A model generated the notes under the pieces. It was not told where the DNA came from and ran no database searches. It was given only the letters and a program-made list of their open reading frames with translations. Shown piece by piece: positions 44,648 through 53,239 of a DNA stretch of 64,000 bases. Positions within the stretch are counted from its first letter, which is position 1; every line of letters begins with the position of its first letter. The stretch comes from CAWJKP01 sp963843465. Lineage in GTDB: Bacteria > Planctomycetota > Planctomycetia > Pirellulales > Thermoguttaceae. The stretch spans positions 744,001 to 808,000 of the forward strand of contig CAWJKP010000003.1 in assembly GCA_963843465.1 (NCBI GenBank). The letters run 5' to 3'. Made by a program: the position numbers and the translations under genes.

Positions 44648-46308
44648 CAACGGATCGCGTATAAAGAGAAATCCCGGTTGCGATAGACAGGCTCCAGTCG
44701 GGTGGAGTTGCGCTGGACGAACTCGCGAAGATACCGCATCCTTTCCGGGAACTCGGCGGGCTTGAGGGCCTCGTCGTTCTCGACCACCACCAGCCAGTTC
44801 GCCCCGTGTTGAGCCAGGCTGCTCCAAAGATCCTCGTCCCGACGGTACTGGTGATAGCTCATCGACTTGCGGCCGGTCAGCAGCGCCATCGCACGGGGCT
44901 TGACGAAAACCACCAGGTCGCCGGGCCGGGTCAGCTTCCGCACGGCCTCAAACAGCTCCTGCGATTCTCGCTTGGCGATCCCCTCGGCCAGTGGCGACCG
45001 CTGGAGGCCGCTCAATCGGATCCCATAGGTGACCGCGATCGCCACCGCCAAGACCCCGGCGATCGCTCCTTGGAGTCGCACCCGCCGGGCCAGCCACGGA
45101 TGCCGCAGGCCCAGAAACGCATAGAACAGGTAGAGCGGATAGACCGGCAGCAAGTAATGCTCGCCCTGGTAACTCGGCCAGAGCAAGAGGACCGCCACGT
45201 AGCCGGCGGCCAGAAGCTCCCGGAAGGTGATCCGGCGGCGGAGCTGCTCGACATAGCCTGCCAGCACCAGGCCGCTCACCGCCAGGCAGAGCAGGATGCT
45301 CGGCAGCCGCCAATGACCGTTGTGCCAGAAGGCCGCCAGCCGGTTGGAGTAGTCGCGGACGTTGCCCGCCAGCCGCAGGCCGGAGTGAAACTGGTCGAGG
45401 TAGTGGACGTCGCTGTGCAGCCAGACTGCCTGGCCCACGGCCAGCGCGGCGAAAGCGGCGGTGGCCAGGAGCACCGGCCCGCTGATGCGCCGTCTGCGGA
45501 TCAGCTCCGCGGCCCAGAGCGACAGGATCAGCAGCGCGCCCAAGGTTCGCGTGGCGAAGGCCAGGTAGCAGGCCACGCCGGCCGCCAGGAACCAGAGGTA
45601 GCGGGATGGGGTGTTTTGAAACCGTTCACCGTCCGGAACGTAGCAGGCACACGCCGTGTGCCGTCCGTCCGTGCAGTCGGAGACAGCGGACGGCACACGG
45701 CGTGTGCCTGCTACATCGAGCGCCTTACCGTGAACGGTTACGGCGTCTTTCTCCGCCCGGCCCAGGAGGAAAATGGCCAGATAGAAGAGGGCCAGGAAGG
45801 GCAGGTGCGAGCCGATCGAATTGGACTGTTCCAGCAGGAACGGGTTGAGTCCCAGGAGGAGCACCAGGATCAGCCGCTCGGCCAGCGAGAGTTCCTCGCG
45901 GAAGGCGAGCAAGACCATCCCCAGGAAGACCAGCAGGCAGGCGATCATGGCCGCTTTCATGGCCGTGAGATTCAGCCCGAAAAGGCGATAGACCGGGGCC
46001 AGGATCAGGGCCGTGCCCGGTGGATAGGTGGGCGGGCCGACGGCCGGCTCCTGCGGATTGTAGACGTAGCCGGTGGCCGCGTAGGGTCGGCCTTCGGCCA
46101 GGTTGCGGGCGTGCATCAGGTACTGGGCGAAGTCGTCGCCCCAGGCGTGCCCGCTGCGCAGGGCCAGCACGTGGACCACGGCCACCAAGAGCAGCACGGC
46201 AGCGACCGCAAGGAAAGACACGGTGACGCGGCGACACGGTGACGCGGGGATGTCCCCGCGTCTCCCCGTCTCCGCGTCGCCGCGTCCTTGGTGCTGAACA
46301 CTTTCCAT
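44644..46308 (-). CDS. GT39/ArnT-like membrane glycosyltransferase with an in-frame repeat insertion
   Basis: The protein has 554 residues. About ten helices, and an early loop ALRSGHAWGDDFAQYLMHAR with the acidic pair (GDD) typical of lipid-linked-sugar transferases of clan GT-C. It ends in a soluble part (GDLVVFVKPRAMALLTGRKS). In a loop near residues 190-235 the R5 repeat has inserted without breaking the frame (GTRRVPSAV, DGRHTACACYV). The first 30 residues come from another GACGCGGGGAC-type repeat, so the true start may be later. It probably adds sugars to lipid or polysaccharide outside the membrane. Confidence 0.78.
   Translation of the reverse strand: MESVQHQGRGDAETGRRGDIPASPCRRVTVSFLAVAAVLLLVAVVHVLALRSGHAWGDDFAQYLMHARNLAEGRPYAATGYVYNPQEPAVGPPTYPPGTALILAPVYRLFGLNLTAMKAAMIACLLVFLGMVLLAFREELSLAERLILVLLLGLNPFLLEQSNSIGSHLPFLALFYLAIFLLGRAEKDAVTVHGKALDVAGTRRVPSAVSDCTDGRHTACACYVPDGERFQNTPSRYLWFLAAGVACYLAFATRTLGALLILSLWAAELIRRRRISGPVLLATAAFAALAVGQAVWLHSDVHYLDQFHSGLRLAGNVRDYSNRLAAFWHNGHWRLPSILLCLAVSGLVLAGYVEQLRRRITFRELLAAGYVAVLLLWPSYQGEHYLLPVYPLYLFYAFLGLRHPWLARRVRLQGAIAGVLAVAIAVTYGIRLSGLQRSPLAEGIAKRESQELFEAVRKLTRPGDLVVFVKPRAMALLTGRKSMSYHQYRRDEDLWSSLAQHGANWLVVVENDEALKPAEFPERMRYLREFVQRNSTRLEPVYRNRDFSLYAIRW
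45641..45713. repeat. R5 palindromic repeat inserted in frame in a glycosyltransferase gene
   Basis: TAGCAGGCACACGCCGTGTG to CACACGGCGTGTGCCTGCTA, flanked by CCGTTCACCGT at left and ACCGTGAACGG at right, which extend the inverted arms. Confidence 0.9.
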
Positions 46309-46324
46309 GTCACCGCTACTCCAA

Positions 46325-47440
46325 TCAGAACTTCCACAAGGGCGTGACCGAAGGAGGCTCGACGTTGAACCAATGGTACAGGCCGGAAATGTGAACGAAC
46401 ATCAGGCCCAGGAAGACGCAGAGGCAGAGCACCAGGTAGATCATCAGTCCCCGCTCGCGGTAGAGCCGCTCGGGGGCCTGGGCGGAGCTTTGCGGCTTCA
46501 GCACCACGTGCAGGTACATGCTGAAGAAACCGGCGATAAACGGAATGCTGAGGATCAGCTCCAAGTGGTAGCGGATGATGAACACGCCCAGGAACAAGGC
46601 CGCCGCGGTGGCGTAGAAGAACATGCTCACCAGGAGCTTGTTCTCGTCGTAGTGGCGGAAACTAGCGCGATAGGCGGCGGCGCGCTCGGGGTCGGAGATC
46701 GAGCGGAACTCGGCGAAACGCTTGCTGGCCATAAAAAAGGCCCCCGCCATCCAGTAGGCGACCAAGAGCGACATCGGCGGGATGACGTGGGGGATCACCA
46801 CGAACCAGCCCAGCAGCAAGCGGAGCGGGTTGTTCACCGACTCGGAGAGGACGTCGATGTAGGGCATCTCCTTGGAGCGGATCGGCCGCACGTTGTAGAA
46901 GACGCCCATGGACAGCAACCAGACGCCGGTGGTGAAGAAGGGGAGATTCACCAGCCAGGCCATGCCCAAGCCCGTCGCGGCCAGCACGAACCATTCCAAG
47001 TAGGCCAGCGGCAGCTTCACGCGGCCGCAGGGGACGGGCCGGAAACGTTTGACCGGATGGCTGCGGTCGTAGGGGGCGTCGAGAATCTCGTTGATCACGT
47101 AGTTGCTCGAGGCGATCACGCAGGTGGCTGCAAACGCCCAGGCGATCATCCCGGCGAGGCCCGGCGTCCACGGCGCCGCGCGGTAGAAGTAGGCCAGGAT
47201 CACGCCCACCGCCATGAAGACGTTCTTGAACCAGTGATCGGGGCGGGCCAGCGCCACGTAGCTGGCGATCGCATCGAGCCCGCCCGGGGCTTTGGCGTGC
47301 GGCGACTGGTCGCCGCTTTCCGGCTGGCGTGCAGCGTCCCCGCCGGCGCAAAGCGGCGACAAGTCGCCGCACTCCAAAGAGGCCGGCCTTTCGCAACGGT
47401 TGCCTGGGTGCATAGCCGATTTCCTTGCTAGAGCGTGCAA
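46325..47440 (-). CDS. UbiA-family prenyltransferase
   Basis: The conserved part begins YVALARPDHWFKNVFMAVG. The NxxxDxxxD site is NYVINEILDAPYDRSHPVKR, and a second acidic region is YIDVLSESVNNPLRL. There are nine helices. This sub-group includes decaprenyl-phosphate phosphoribose synthases and related enzymes in polysaccharide loci, so it may make a polyprenyl-linked sugar donor. The first 60 residues (SLECGDLSPLC and on) are a translated GCGGCGAC repeat at 47297-47381, so the start is uncertain. Confidence 0.82.
   Translation of the reverse strand: MHALARKSAMHPGNRCERPASLECGDLSPLCAGGDAARQPESGDQSPHAKAPGGLDAIASYVALARPDHWFKNVFMAVGVILAYFYRAAPWTPGLAGMIAWAFAATCVIASSNYVINEILDAPYDRSHPVKRFRPVPCGRVKLPLAYLEWFVLAATGLGMAWLVNLPFFTTGVWLLSMGVFYNVRPIRSKEMPYIDVLSESVNNPLRLLLGWFVVIPHVIPPMSLLVAYWMAGAFFMASKRFAEFRSISDPERAAAYRASFRHYDENKLLVSMFFYATAAALFLGVFIIRYHLELILSIPFIAGFFSMYLHVVLKPQSSAQAPERLYRERGLMIYLVLCLCVFLGLMFVHISGLYHWFNVEPPSVTPLWKF
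47297..47381. repeat. palindromic repeat TGCGGCGACTTGTCGCCGCT type, within the UbiA reading frame
   Basis: Arms TGCGGCGACTGGTCGCCGCT and AGCGGCGACAAGTCGCCGCA about 40 bp apart, read through without stops. Confidence 0.8.
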
Positions 47441-47485
47441 ATAGAGTTTCGTGATTCCAGGAGGTCGTGGTCTCGCATGACGTGG

Positions 47486-48979
47486 CTAACTGTCCCCGGT
47501 CGGGCGAAGAACCAGTGCCAGACGCCGGCCGTAGTCGAGAAAGCCCGCCAGCAGTTGCTGTTTCTCGTCGCGGGAGAAGATCCGCTCGGTGAGGCAGGCC
47601 TGGAGGCCGATGGCGGTCAGGGCGGTCAAGGTGACCCAGGGACCGAGCCAGAAGACCAGCGGGATCGCCAGGATGATGCAGATGCCGGCGTCGAGACGGA
47701 AGCCCAGCCGGCACATCAGGCCGAGGATCATTGCCAGCACCACGAGGTTGGCGGCGGCCGTGGCCAGCACCGCGCCGGGCAGGCCCAGCCGCGGCAGCAG
47801 CAGCAGGTTCAGGCCGACGTTCAGGACCAATCCCACGAGGAAGGCGAGGCTTCCCAGGCGGGCCTTCTCGGCGCACCAGAGGTAGTTTTGGGCCAGCGCC
47901 GAGATGCCGAACCAGGTGCAGTAAGTCAGGGTCAGGGGCAGCACCGCCAGCCCGCCGGCGAACTTGCCCTTCAGGGCCAGGCCGAACAACAACGGCGCGG
48001 CCAAGAGCACGGCCGCGCAACCCAGGCACATCGTCAGGCCGGCCAGTTTCAACAGCAGTTTAAGCCGCTGGGAGACCCGGTCGCGCCGGCCCTGTTCCCA
48101 GTCCTCGCTCAAGTGCGGCGTAATCATCGGCGTCAGGAGCTGGGCCACCGAGACCAACAGCAGCGGCACGAGGCGCGAACTGTGGTAGTATCCGACCTGG
48201 GTCAGGGACTCCGCCGGCGTGCCGGGGGAGAAGTGGAGGATCATGTAGCGGTCGGTGATGTCGAACAGGTTGGCCAGCAGGCTGGTGGCCCAGACCGAGG
48301 CGGTGAAGGGCAGCAGCTTCGACCAGAGCTGGAAGTGCGTGGGCGGGGCGTCGTCCTGCGGCAGGGCGTGCCAGTTCCGCAGCAGCCAGCCGATGCCCAG
48401 GGCCGAGGAGAGCAAGCAGGCCCCGCCGTAGGCGAAGATCACGCTGGCGGCCGAGCAGCGCCAGCCCAAGAGCAAGCCCACGCCCAGCACGGCGAAGACG
48501 ATGCTGTTGAACAATTGCAGCCCGGCGATCAGGCGGATGTTCCGCAAGGCCGTGCAGAGGTCGACGAAGTAGTTGAAGACGATCACCGTGGCCAGCACGC
48601 CGGCCACCAGCCATACCTGCCGGGTCCGCTCCGGCTCACCGTAGATCAGCCGCGCGAACCAGCCGGGGAAGAGGGCCATCAGTCCCAGCGAGCAGGTACC
48701 CAGAATGGCGCAGGCCGCGGCCGTCCGCTTCAGCAGGGCCCGCAGTTGCCGCCGCTCGGTGAAGAATTGCAGGTAGCGGCCCAAGGAACTGGAGAGGGTC
48801 ATCACCGAAAGCGGTCCGGCCAGCATCAGGAAGCCGAAGGTGATGTCCCATTGTCCCAGCTCGCCCGGATCGAGCCAGCGGCAGAAGAGCACCGCCCGGC
48901 AGAAGCCGATCAGCCGCTGGACGACCATCAGCAGCAGCAGGATCAGCACGCTGTCGGCCAGGGTGTCGGCGCGTAGCAT
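47486..48979 (-). CDS. Wzx-like polysaccharide flippase
   Basis: The protein has about 497 residues from the ATG at 48979, although an upstream in-frame start is possible. It has twelve to fourteen helices of the MATE/MOP polysaccharide-export type: LIGFCRAVLFCRWLDPGELG, QWDITFGFLMLAGPLSVMTL, LLPFTASVWATSLLANLFDI, DRYMILHFSP and VGLVLNVGLNLLLLPRLGLP. It probably moves lipid-linked repeat units across the inner membrane. It lies in line with glycosyltransferase, prenyltransferase and deacetylase genes. Confidence 0.82.
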   Translation of the reverse strand: MLRADTLADSVLILLLLMVVQRLIGFCRAVLFCRWLDPGELGQWDITFGFLMLAGPLSVMTLSSSLGRYLQFFTERRQLRALLKRTAAACAILGTCSLGLMALFPGWFARLIYGEPERTRQVWLVAGVLATVIVFNYFVDLCTALRNIRLIAGLQLFNSIVFAVLGVGLLLGWRCSAASVIFAYGGACLLSSALGIGWLLRNWHALPQDDAPPTHFQLWSKLLPFTASVWATSLLANLFDITDRYMILHFSPGTPAESLTQVGYYHSSRLVPLLLVSVAQLLTPMITPHLSEDWEQGRRDRVSQRLKLLLKLAGLTMCLGCAAVLLAAPLLFGLALKGKFAGGLAVLPLTLTYCTWFGISALAQNYLWCAEKARLGSLAFLVGLVLNVGLNLLLLPRLGLPGAVLATAAANLVVLAMILGLMCRLGFRLDAGICIILAIPLVFWLGPWVTLTALTAIGLQACLTERIFSRDEKQQLLAGFLDYGRRLALVLRPTGDS

Positions 48980-49136
48980 TGTGGCGGGCTTGTTGGCCGG
49001 TGCGGCCACGCCCGACTCCAGGATGGGATCGGGAGACGTGGGCGAAGACGTGGTTTGCGGGTGGTCGTGGCTGTCAGCGATGGTCCTCTCCCGAAGGGGT
49101 AAGAATTGCGTGATTGCAAGTTTGCCTGGCGTCCCC

Positions 49137-50041
49137 TCACCCCAACCCTCTTCCAAAGGCAGAGGGAGTCCGTGGCCGCGGCCGTTGCCGGCCGCAAGAC
49201 CCGCCTCGGGCTTGACGTCCTGGCGGCAGCCGCGCCCGCGGAAGCTTGCGCGGGTCGAGCGTGGCGCGATTCTTCAGCAAGATCAGCTCCCCGTCGCCAT
49301 GGATCCGCCGCAGATGGAAGGGATCGTCGCCGGGGAAGTTATAGCCGCCGTAGGCGGAGCAGACGCCCTCGTAACCGGCTTGCCGCGCCAGGTCGAGGAC
49401 CGCGGGTTTGAGTTGCCCGGGCTGACCGTAAGGGACGGCGAAGTAGCGGATCGGGCACTGCAACCGGTCCCGCAGCTCTTCCCTCGCAACGACCACCTCG
49501 CGATAGAGTATCGCGGGGTCGCTGACCTGGGTCAGGTCGAGGTGGGTGTAGCAGTGGGCGCCGATTTCGATACCCGCATCGACCATCGCGCGGAGCTCGT
49601 CGAGCTTGTTGGGGGGAAACCGCCAGCCCGCGGCCAGGTCGTGCAGGAAGGGTTCGCCGGTGAGGACGTTCTGCAGGGTGACGAAGTAGGTGCAGGGGAT
49701 CTTCTCACGGATCAGCAGGGGGATCGCCTGGCGGCAGTTCTCCGCATAGCCGTCGTCGAAGGTAATGCTCGCGCAGGGCCGCGAGTTGCCTGCGCTGCCC
49801 AGCCGCCGCTGGAGCTCCGCCAGCGAGATCAGCTCGGCGTTTCGCTGGAGCCAGGCGATGTGCGCGCAAAGGAGCCGTTGGACGTGGTGCAGGGGGTGGC
49901 CCGATCGTCGGCGATGCGATGGTAGAACAGGACCAGCGCCGGCAAGGTTCCCGCGGCAGCCGCCGAGGCTCTGTACCAGGAGCGATACGGGCTGGTGCCG
50001 AAGTAATACAGGTGCAGGAGTGCGGATTTCCAGGGTGACAT
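49137..50041 (-). CDS. polysaccharide deacetylase (CE4/NodB), frameshifted
   Basis: It starts MSPWKSALLHLYYFGTSPYR with LPALVLFYHRIADD. Near 49870-49890 the frame changes, and the other frame carries AHIAWLQRNAELISLAELQR, SITFDDGYAENCRQAIPLLI, EIGAHCYTHLDLTQVSDPAI and YFAVPYGQPGQLKP. These are NodB motif 1 (TFDDG) and motif 2 (HxxxH-like HCYTH). The C-terminal 30 residues are translated repeat sequence. The enzyme removes acetyl groups from polysaccharide amino sugars. A one-base error is the simplest reason for the shift. Confidence 0.78.
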
Positions 50042-50077
50042 GACCTACGGGCGTGCAAGACGCTAAGTTGGGCAATC

Positions 50078-51226
50078 CTATCGATGGAGGAACGGGAGTC
50101 CGGTCTTGATCCACTGCTTCATGCTGCTGCCGACCAGCCAGAGGCGGTGCCGCAGGCGGGCGGAGGTTTGGGCGGGCACGACGCGGACGCGCCAGGTCGG
50201 CCGCGCCCGCGCCCGCCAGTGCCGTTTGTAGGGTTCGTCGCCACGGAGGAAGTCGAAAGCCCGGTATCCACCGTCGACCGCCCAGTGGAACATCAGCAGG
50301 TTGCCTAGCGAGCCCGGGGCCAGGTCCAGCGCGTCGGGGCTGATCCCCGACTGGTAGGCATAGACCACGCCGTCGCCGGTCAACAGGTACTCGGCGACCA
50401 CCGGCCGGCGGTCGACTTCCAGCCAGGCCAACTGGAGTTGTCCGGCGCGGAGCAGCTCGGGCATCACGTCGTAATGGAAGGCGGTGAACCGGCGAGAGGC
50501 GAAACAGCCCCGGCCGCCCCGGCTCTGGTGGCGGCGCTGGTGCAGGTCTACGAGCACTTCCTGGGCCCGCGGCAGGTCGGCGATCTGTTGGACGCAGTGC
50601 AGCGCGTCGCGCCGGCCGTCGAGGATTGTCCGCTGCCTGCGGCGGAGTTGCTTGCGATGGTTCTTGGAGAGCTTGGCGAGAAACTCTTCCCAAGAGCCCG
50701 GCAAGGCGATCCGCCAACAGTTCCAGCCGACGCTGCGGTGGACCAGGTTCCGCCGCAGCTCCAACTCCTCGGTGAGGCGGAGGACGGCGGCGTCCTGAAC
50801 GTCCACCCCGGAGAGCTCCAGCAGGTCCCAGTGGTCGTCGGGGCGCCAGGCCGGCTGGTCCGGACGGTGCGCCGCCGTGAGCCACGCAGCCAGGGCTTCA
50901 GCCACCCGTTGCTCCATCTCCGCTCGACAGAGGACGCTGAGATACTCGGAGCAAACTTCGCCCAGTCCGAGGAATCGCAGCACCCGGCCCTGGCAAGGGC
51001 AGCTCTCGCAGTACCACGGTGCGATGCCTACCGGCTGGCCTCCATCGTAGACCACCAACACATAAAGTGAAGCCCTCTGCCCCCGGTCCTCGAAGGGCCC
51101 TCCATAATGGCGCCACCAATGGGAAAGCCAGGTCCAGCTTCGAAAGGGCACCCGGCGGGCAAGGCGGTCCCAGTCGGCCGCCAGCGGCTCGAGTTGTTCG
51201 AGTGAGGAAAAGCGAACGACTTCCAT
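50078..51226 (-). CDS. CelD/BcsL-like GNAT-family acetyltransferase
   Basis: The protein has 382 residues with two GNAT-like halves, as in CelD/FemAB-type proteins: PFRSWTWLSHWWRHYGG, VVYDGGQPVGIAPWYC, LSKNHRKQLRRRQRTI, LQLAWLEVDRRPVVAEYLLT, VVYAYQSGISPDALDLAPGS and FDFLRGDEPYKRHW. Members sit in exopolysaccharide loci and are thought to acylate a sugar or an aminoacyl intermediate. It starts divergently from the chain-length gene. Confidence 0.82.
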   Translation of the reverse strand: MEVVRFSSLEQLEPLAADWDRLARRVPFRSWTWLSHWWRHYGGPFEDRGQRASLYVLVVYDGGQPVGIAPWYCESCPCQGRVLRFLGLGEVCSEYLSVLCRAEMEQRVAEALAAWLTAAHRPDQPAWRPDDHWDLLELSGVDVQDAAVLRLTEELELRRNLVHRSVGWNCWRIALPGSWEEFLAKLSKNHRKQLRRRQRTILDGRRDALHCVQQIADLPRAQEVLVDLHQRRHQSRGGRGCFASRRFTAFHYDVMPELLRAGQLQLAWLEVDRRPVVAEYLLTGDGVVYAYQSGISPDALDLAPGSLGNLLMFHWAVDGGYRAFDFLRGDEPYKRHWRARARPTWRVRVVPAQTSARLRHRLWLVGSSMKQWIKTGLPFLHR

Positions 51227-51608
51227 CGCGGTGGTCGCGGGACTACTATGGGGGTCGAATATCTCTTCAACTCTCTGTCAGGCTGGACAGTATGCAAATC
51301 GGATTTCTGGTCGCGGCCGGAATTCGCCCTGCGCAAGGCCGACCATGCGTTGTCGCCGGGCAACACCCGTGGTTCTTGGGCAACATGGGGCTACGACGTG
51401 TTCCCCCGGGATCATGGGACGCGCCACGGTTTGGAAATCGCAAAGTCTTTACTGGCAGAGACTTACGATATTGGCTTACGTCCCCCGGCCCAGCCCGTCC
51501 CTTCTCGGCACCCGCTTTGCAATGCAGCACGAGGAACTTGGGCTCTTCGGGGCCTTCAGCTATCGGTCTCTTGCACCGCCATGTCTCGCATTCCTTGAGA
51601 GATTGCCT
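51227..51608. other. intergenic region between divergent polysaccharide genes
   Basis: No gene recognised. It should carry promoters for both directions. An open frame on the plus strand joins the next gene from 51231, but its residues look random, so I start that gene at 51609. Confidence 0.4.
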
Positions 51609-53084
51609 ATGACCCCCATGAGCCCCGTGCGTCCCGCAAACGCGACTTCTTGCCAGTGGTTGGCCCTGCTGCTTCGCCATCCGGTCCGCTGGTTGCTGCC
51701 GACGTTGCTGATCGGCGGGCTGGTCGGCCTGTACGCCATGATCCGGCCACCCACTTGGGAGGCATCCCAGGCCCTAATTATCCGCAACGAGGCGGCCAAC
51801 AACCAGGCCCCTCCCGGCAAGTTCAGCCAGACCGACGAGATGAAGACCGTCCAGGAAACCGTGCAGGAGCTTTCCAAAGACAGCCGCGTACTGGCAGAAG
51901 CGCTCCGAGAGGTGGGGCCACCGGCCGACAACCTTCCTCATGCCCGTTGGCCCAGCCCGCAAGACGTTGCCGACCTGCAAGGGGCGGTGAAGCTTGCCCC
52001 GCCAAAAGGGGCTGAGTTCGGCCGCACCGAGGTCTTTTACCTGCAGGCCAAGAGCAGCAGCCGCCAGCGGGCCATCGATCTGGCCGACGCCGTCTGCCAG
52101 CAGCTCGAGACCAGCTTCCAAGAGCTCCGCAACAAGCAGGCCCAGAGCATGATCCACGAACTGGAAAAGACGGTCCACATCGCCGAGGATGATCTGGCCA
52201 CTTCGACCCGGCGGCTCAACGATCTGGAAAGGCGGGTGGGCAGCGACCTGGGCGAGTTGCGGATCCTCAGCGACGCCAGCAGCGGCGAAAGCGCACTGCG
52301 GCGGACGATCACCGAGATCCGCGCCGAACTCCGCCAGGCCCGCACGGCGCAGAAGTCGCAGGAGGAGCTCCTGGCCCTGCTGGAAAAGGCCCAGCAGGAT
52401 CCCCAAAGTCTGACCTCCACGCCCCGCCAGTTGCTCGAATCGCAGCCGTCGCTCAAGCGGCTCAAGGAGGGCCTGATCGACGCCCAACTGCGGGCCGCCG
52501 AGCTTCAGGGCCGGATGTCCGACAGCCACCCCCTCGTGCTGGCCGCCAAGCAGTCGGAAGAGGAGATCAACCATCGCCTCCACGACGAATTGGCCGCTTC
52601 GGTCCGCGGCGTCCAGGCCGAGTTGCGGCTTGGCATTCAGCGGATAGCGATGCTCGAGGAACACCAGGCGGACGCTGCCCGGCGCCTGGACCAACTGGCC
52701 GCCTTGCGGGCGCCCTACGTGAACTTTGTCGCCGAGGCCCGCAACCGCGGCGAGCTGCTGCAGCGGGCCGAGCAGCGGCTGGCCGAAGTCCGCGGCGACC
52801 AGGCCACCGCCACCACGGCCGACTTGATCGCCCGCATCAATCAGCCCGATACCGGCCCCCTGCCCGTGGGCCTCGGCCGCAGCATGTTGGTCCTGCTGGG
52901 GATGGCCTTCGGTCTGGTGACCGGCTTCGGCGTGCTCTACCTGACGGCACCTGCGGCATCGGCGAGTGCGCCGCTGCCGACGATCCCCTCCACGGTATCG
53001 TTTGCCAAAGTGTCCGACGGCAAGATTGACAGTCCCGCCCACGCCTTCAACGAGAGGCTGGAAAAGATCATTCACGGCCGGTGA
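51609..53084 (+). CDS. Wzz/GumC-like polysaccharide chain-length determinant
   Basis: The protein has 491 residues from the ATG at 51609. A first helix (WLLPTLLIGGLVGLYAMI) is followed by the Wzz-type segment PPTWEASQALIIRNEA, a long coiled-coil periplasmic part (residues 110-410; SMIHELEKTVHIAEDDLATS, RRLDQLAALRAPYVNFVAEA) and a final helix (SMLVLLGMAFGLVTGFGVLY). No kinase domain is attached. It would form the periplasmic ring controlling polymer length or export. Confidence 0.85.
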   Translation: MTPMSPVRPANATSCQWLALLLRHPVRWLLPTLLIGGLVGLYAMIRPPTWEASQALIIRNEAANNQAPPGKFSQTDEMKTVQETVQELSKDSRVLAEALREVGPPADNLPHARWPSPQDVADLQGAVKLAPPKGAEFGRTEVFYLQAKSSSRQRAIDLADAVCQQLETSFQELRNKQAQSMIHELEKTVHIAEDDLATSTRRLNDLERRVGSDLGELRILSDASSGESALRRTITEIRAELRQARTAQKSQEELLALLEKAQQDPQSLTSTPRQLLESQPSLKRLKEGLIDAQLRAAELQGRMSDSHPLVLAAKQSEEEINHRLHDELAASVRGVQAELRLGIQRIAMLEEHQADAARRLDQLAALRAPYVNFVAEARNRGELLQRAEQRLAEVRGDQATATTADLIARINQPDTGPLPVGLGRSMLVLLGMAFGLVTGFGVLYLTAPAASASAPLPTIPSTVSFAKVSDGKIDSPAHAFNERLEKIIHGR

Positions 53085-53136
53085 ACACGGCAGCTTGCCG
53101 CGCCAGTTCGGATTATTCACGGGTGCATCGTAAGCG

Positions 53137-53185
53137 CGAAGCGTAAGCGAGGACGGCGAAGGGACTTACCCTCGCTTACGCTTCG
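53137..53185. repeat. inverted repeat CGAAGCGTAAGCGAGG
   Basis: Exact 16-bp arms at 53137-53152 and 53170-53185. It lies between convergent genes and may act as a terminator. Confidence 0.8.
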
Positions 53186-53239
53186 GGTTTCGATTGCGCG
53201 CTCTGCGCCGTTTACATCACGGGGCGTGAATAGTCCGGC

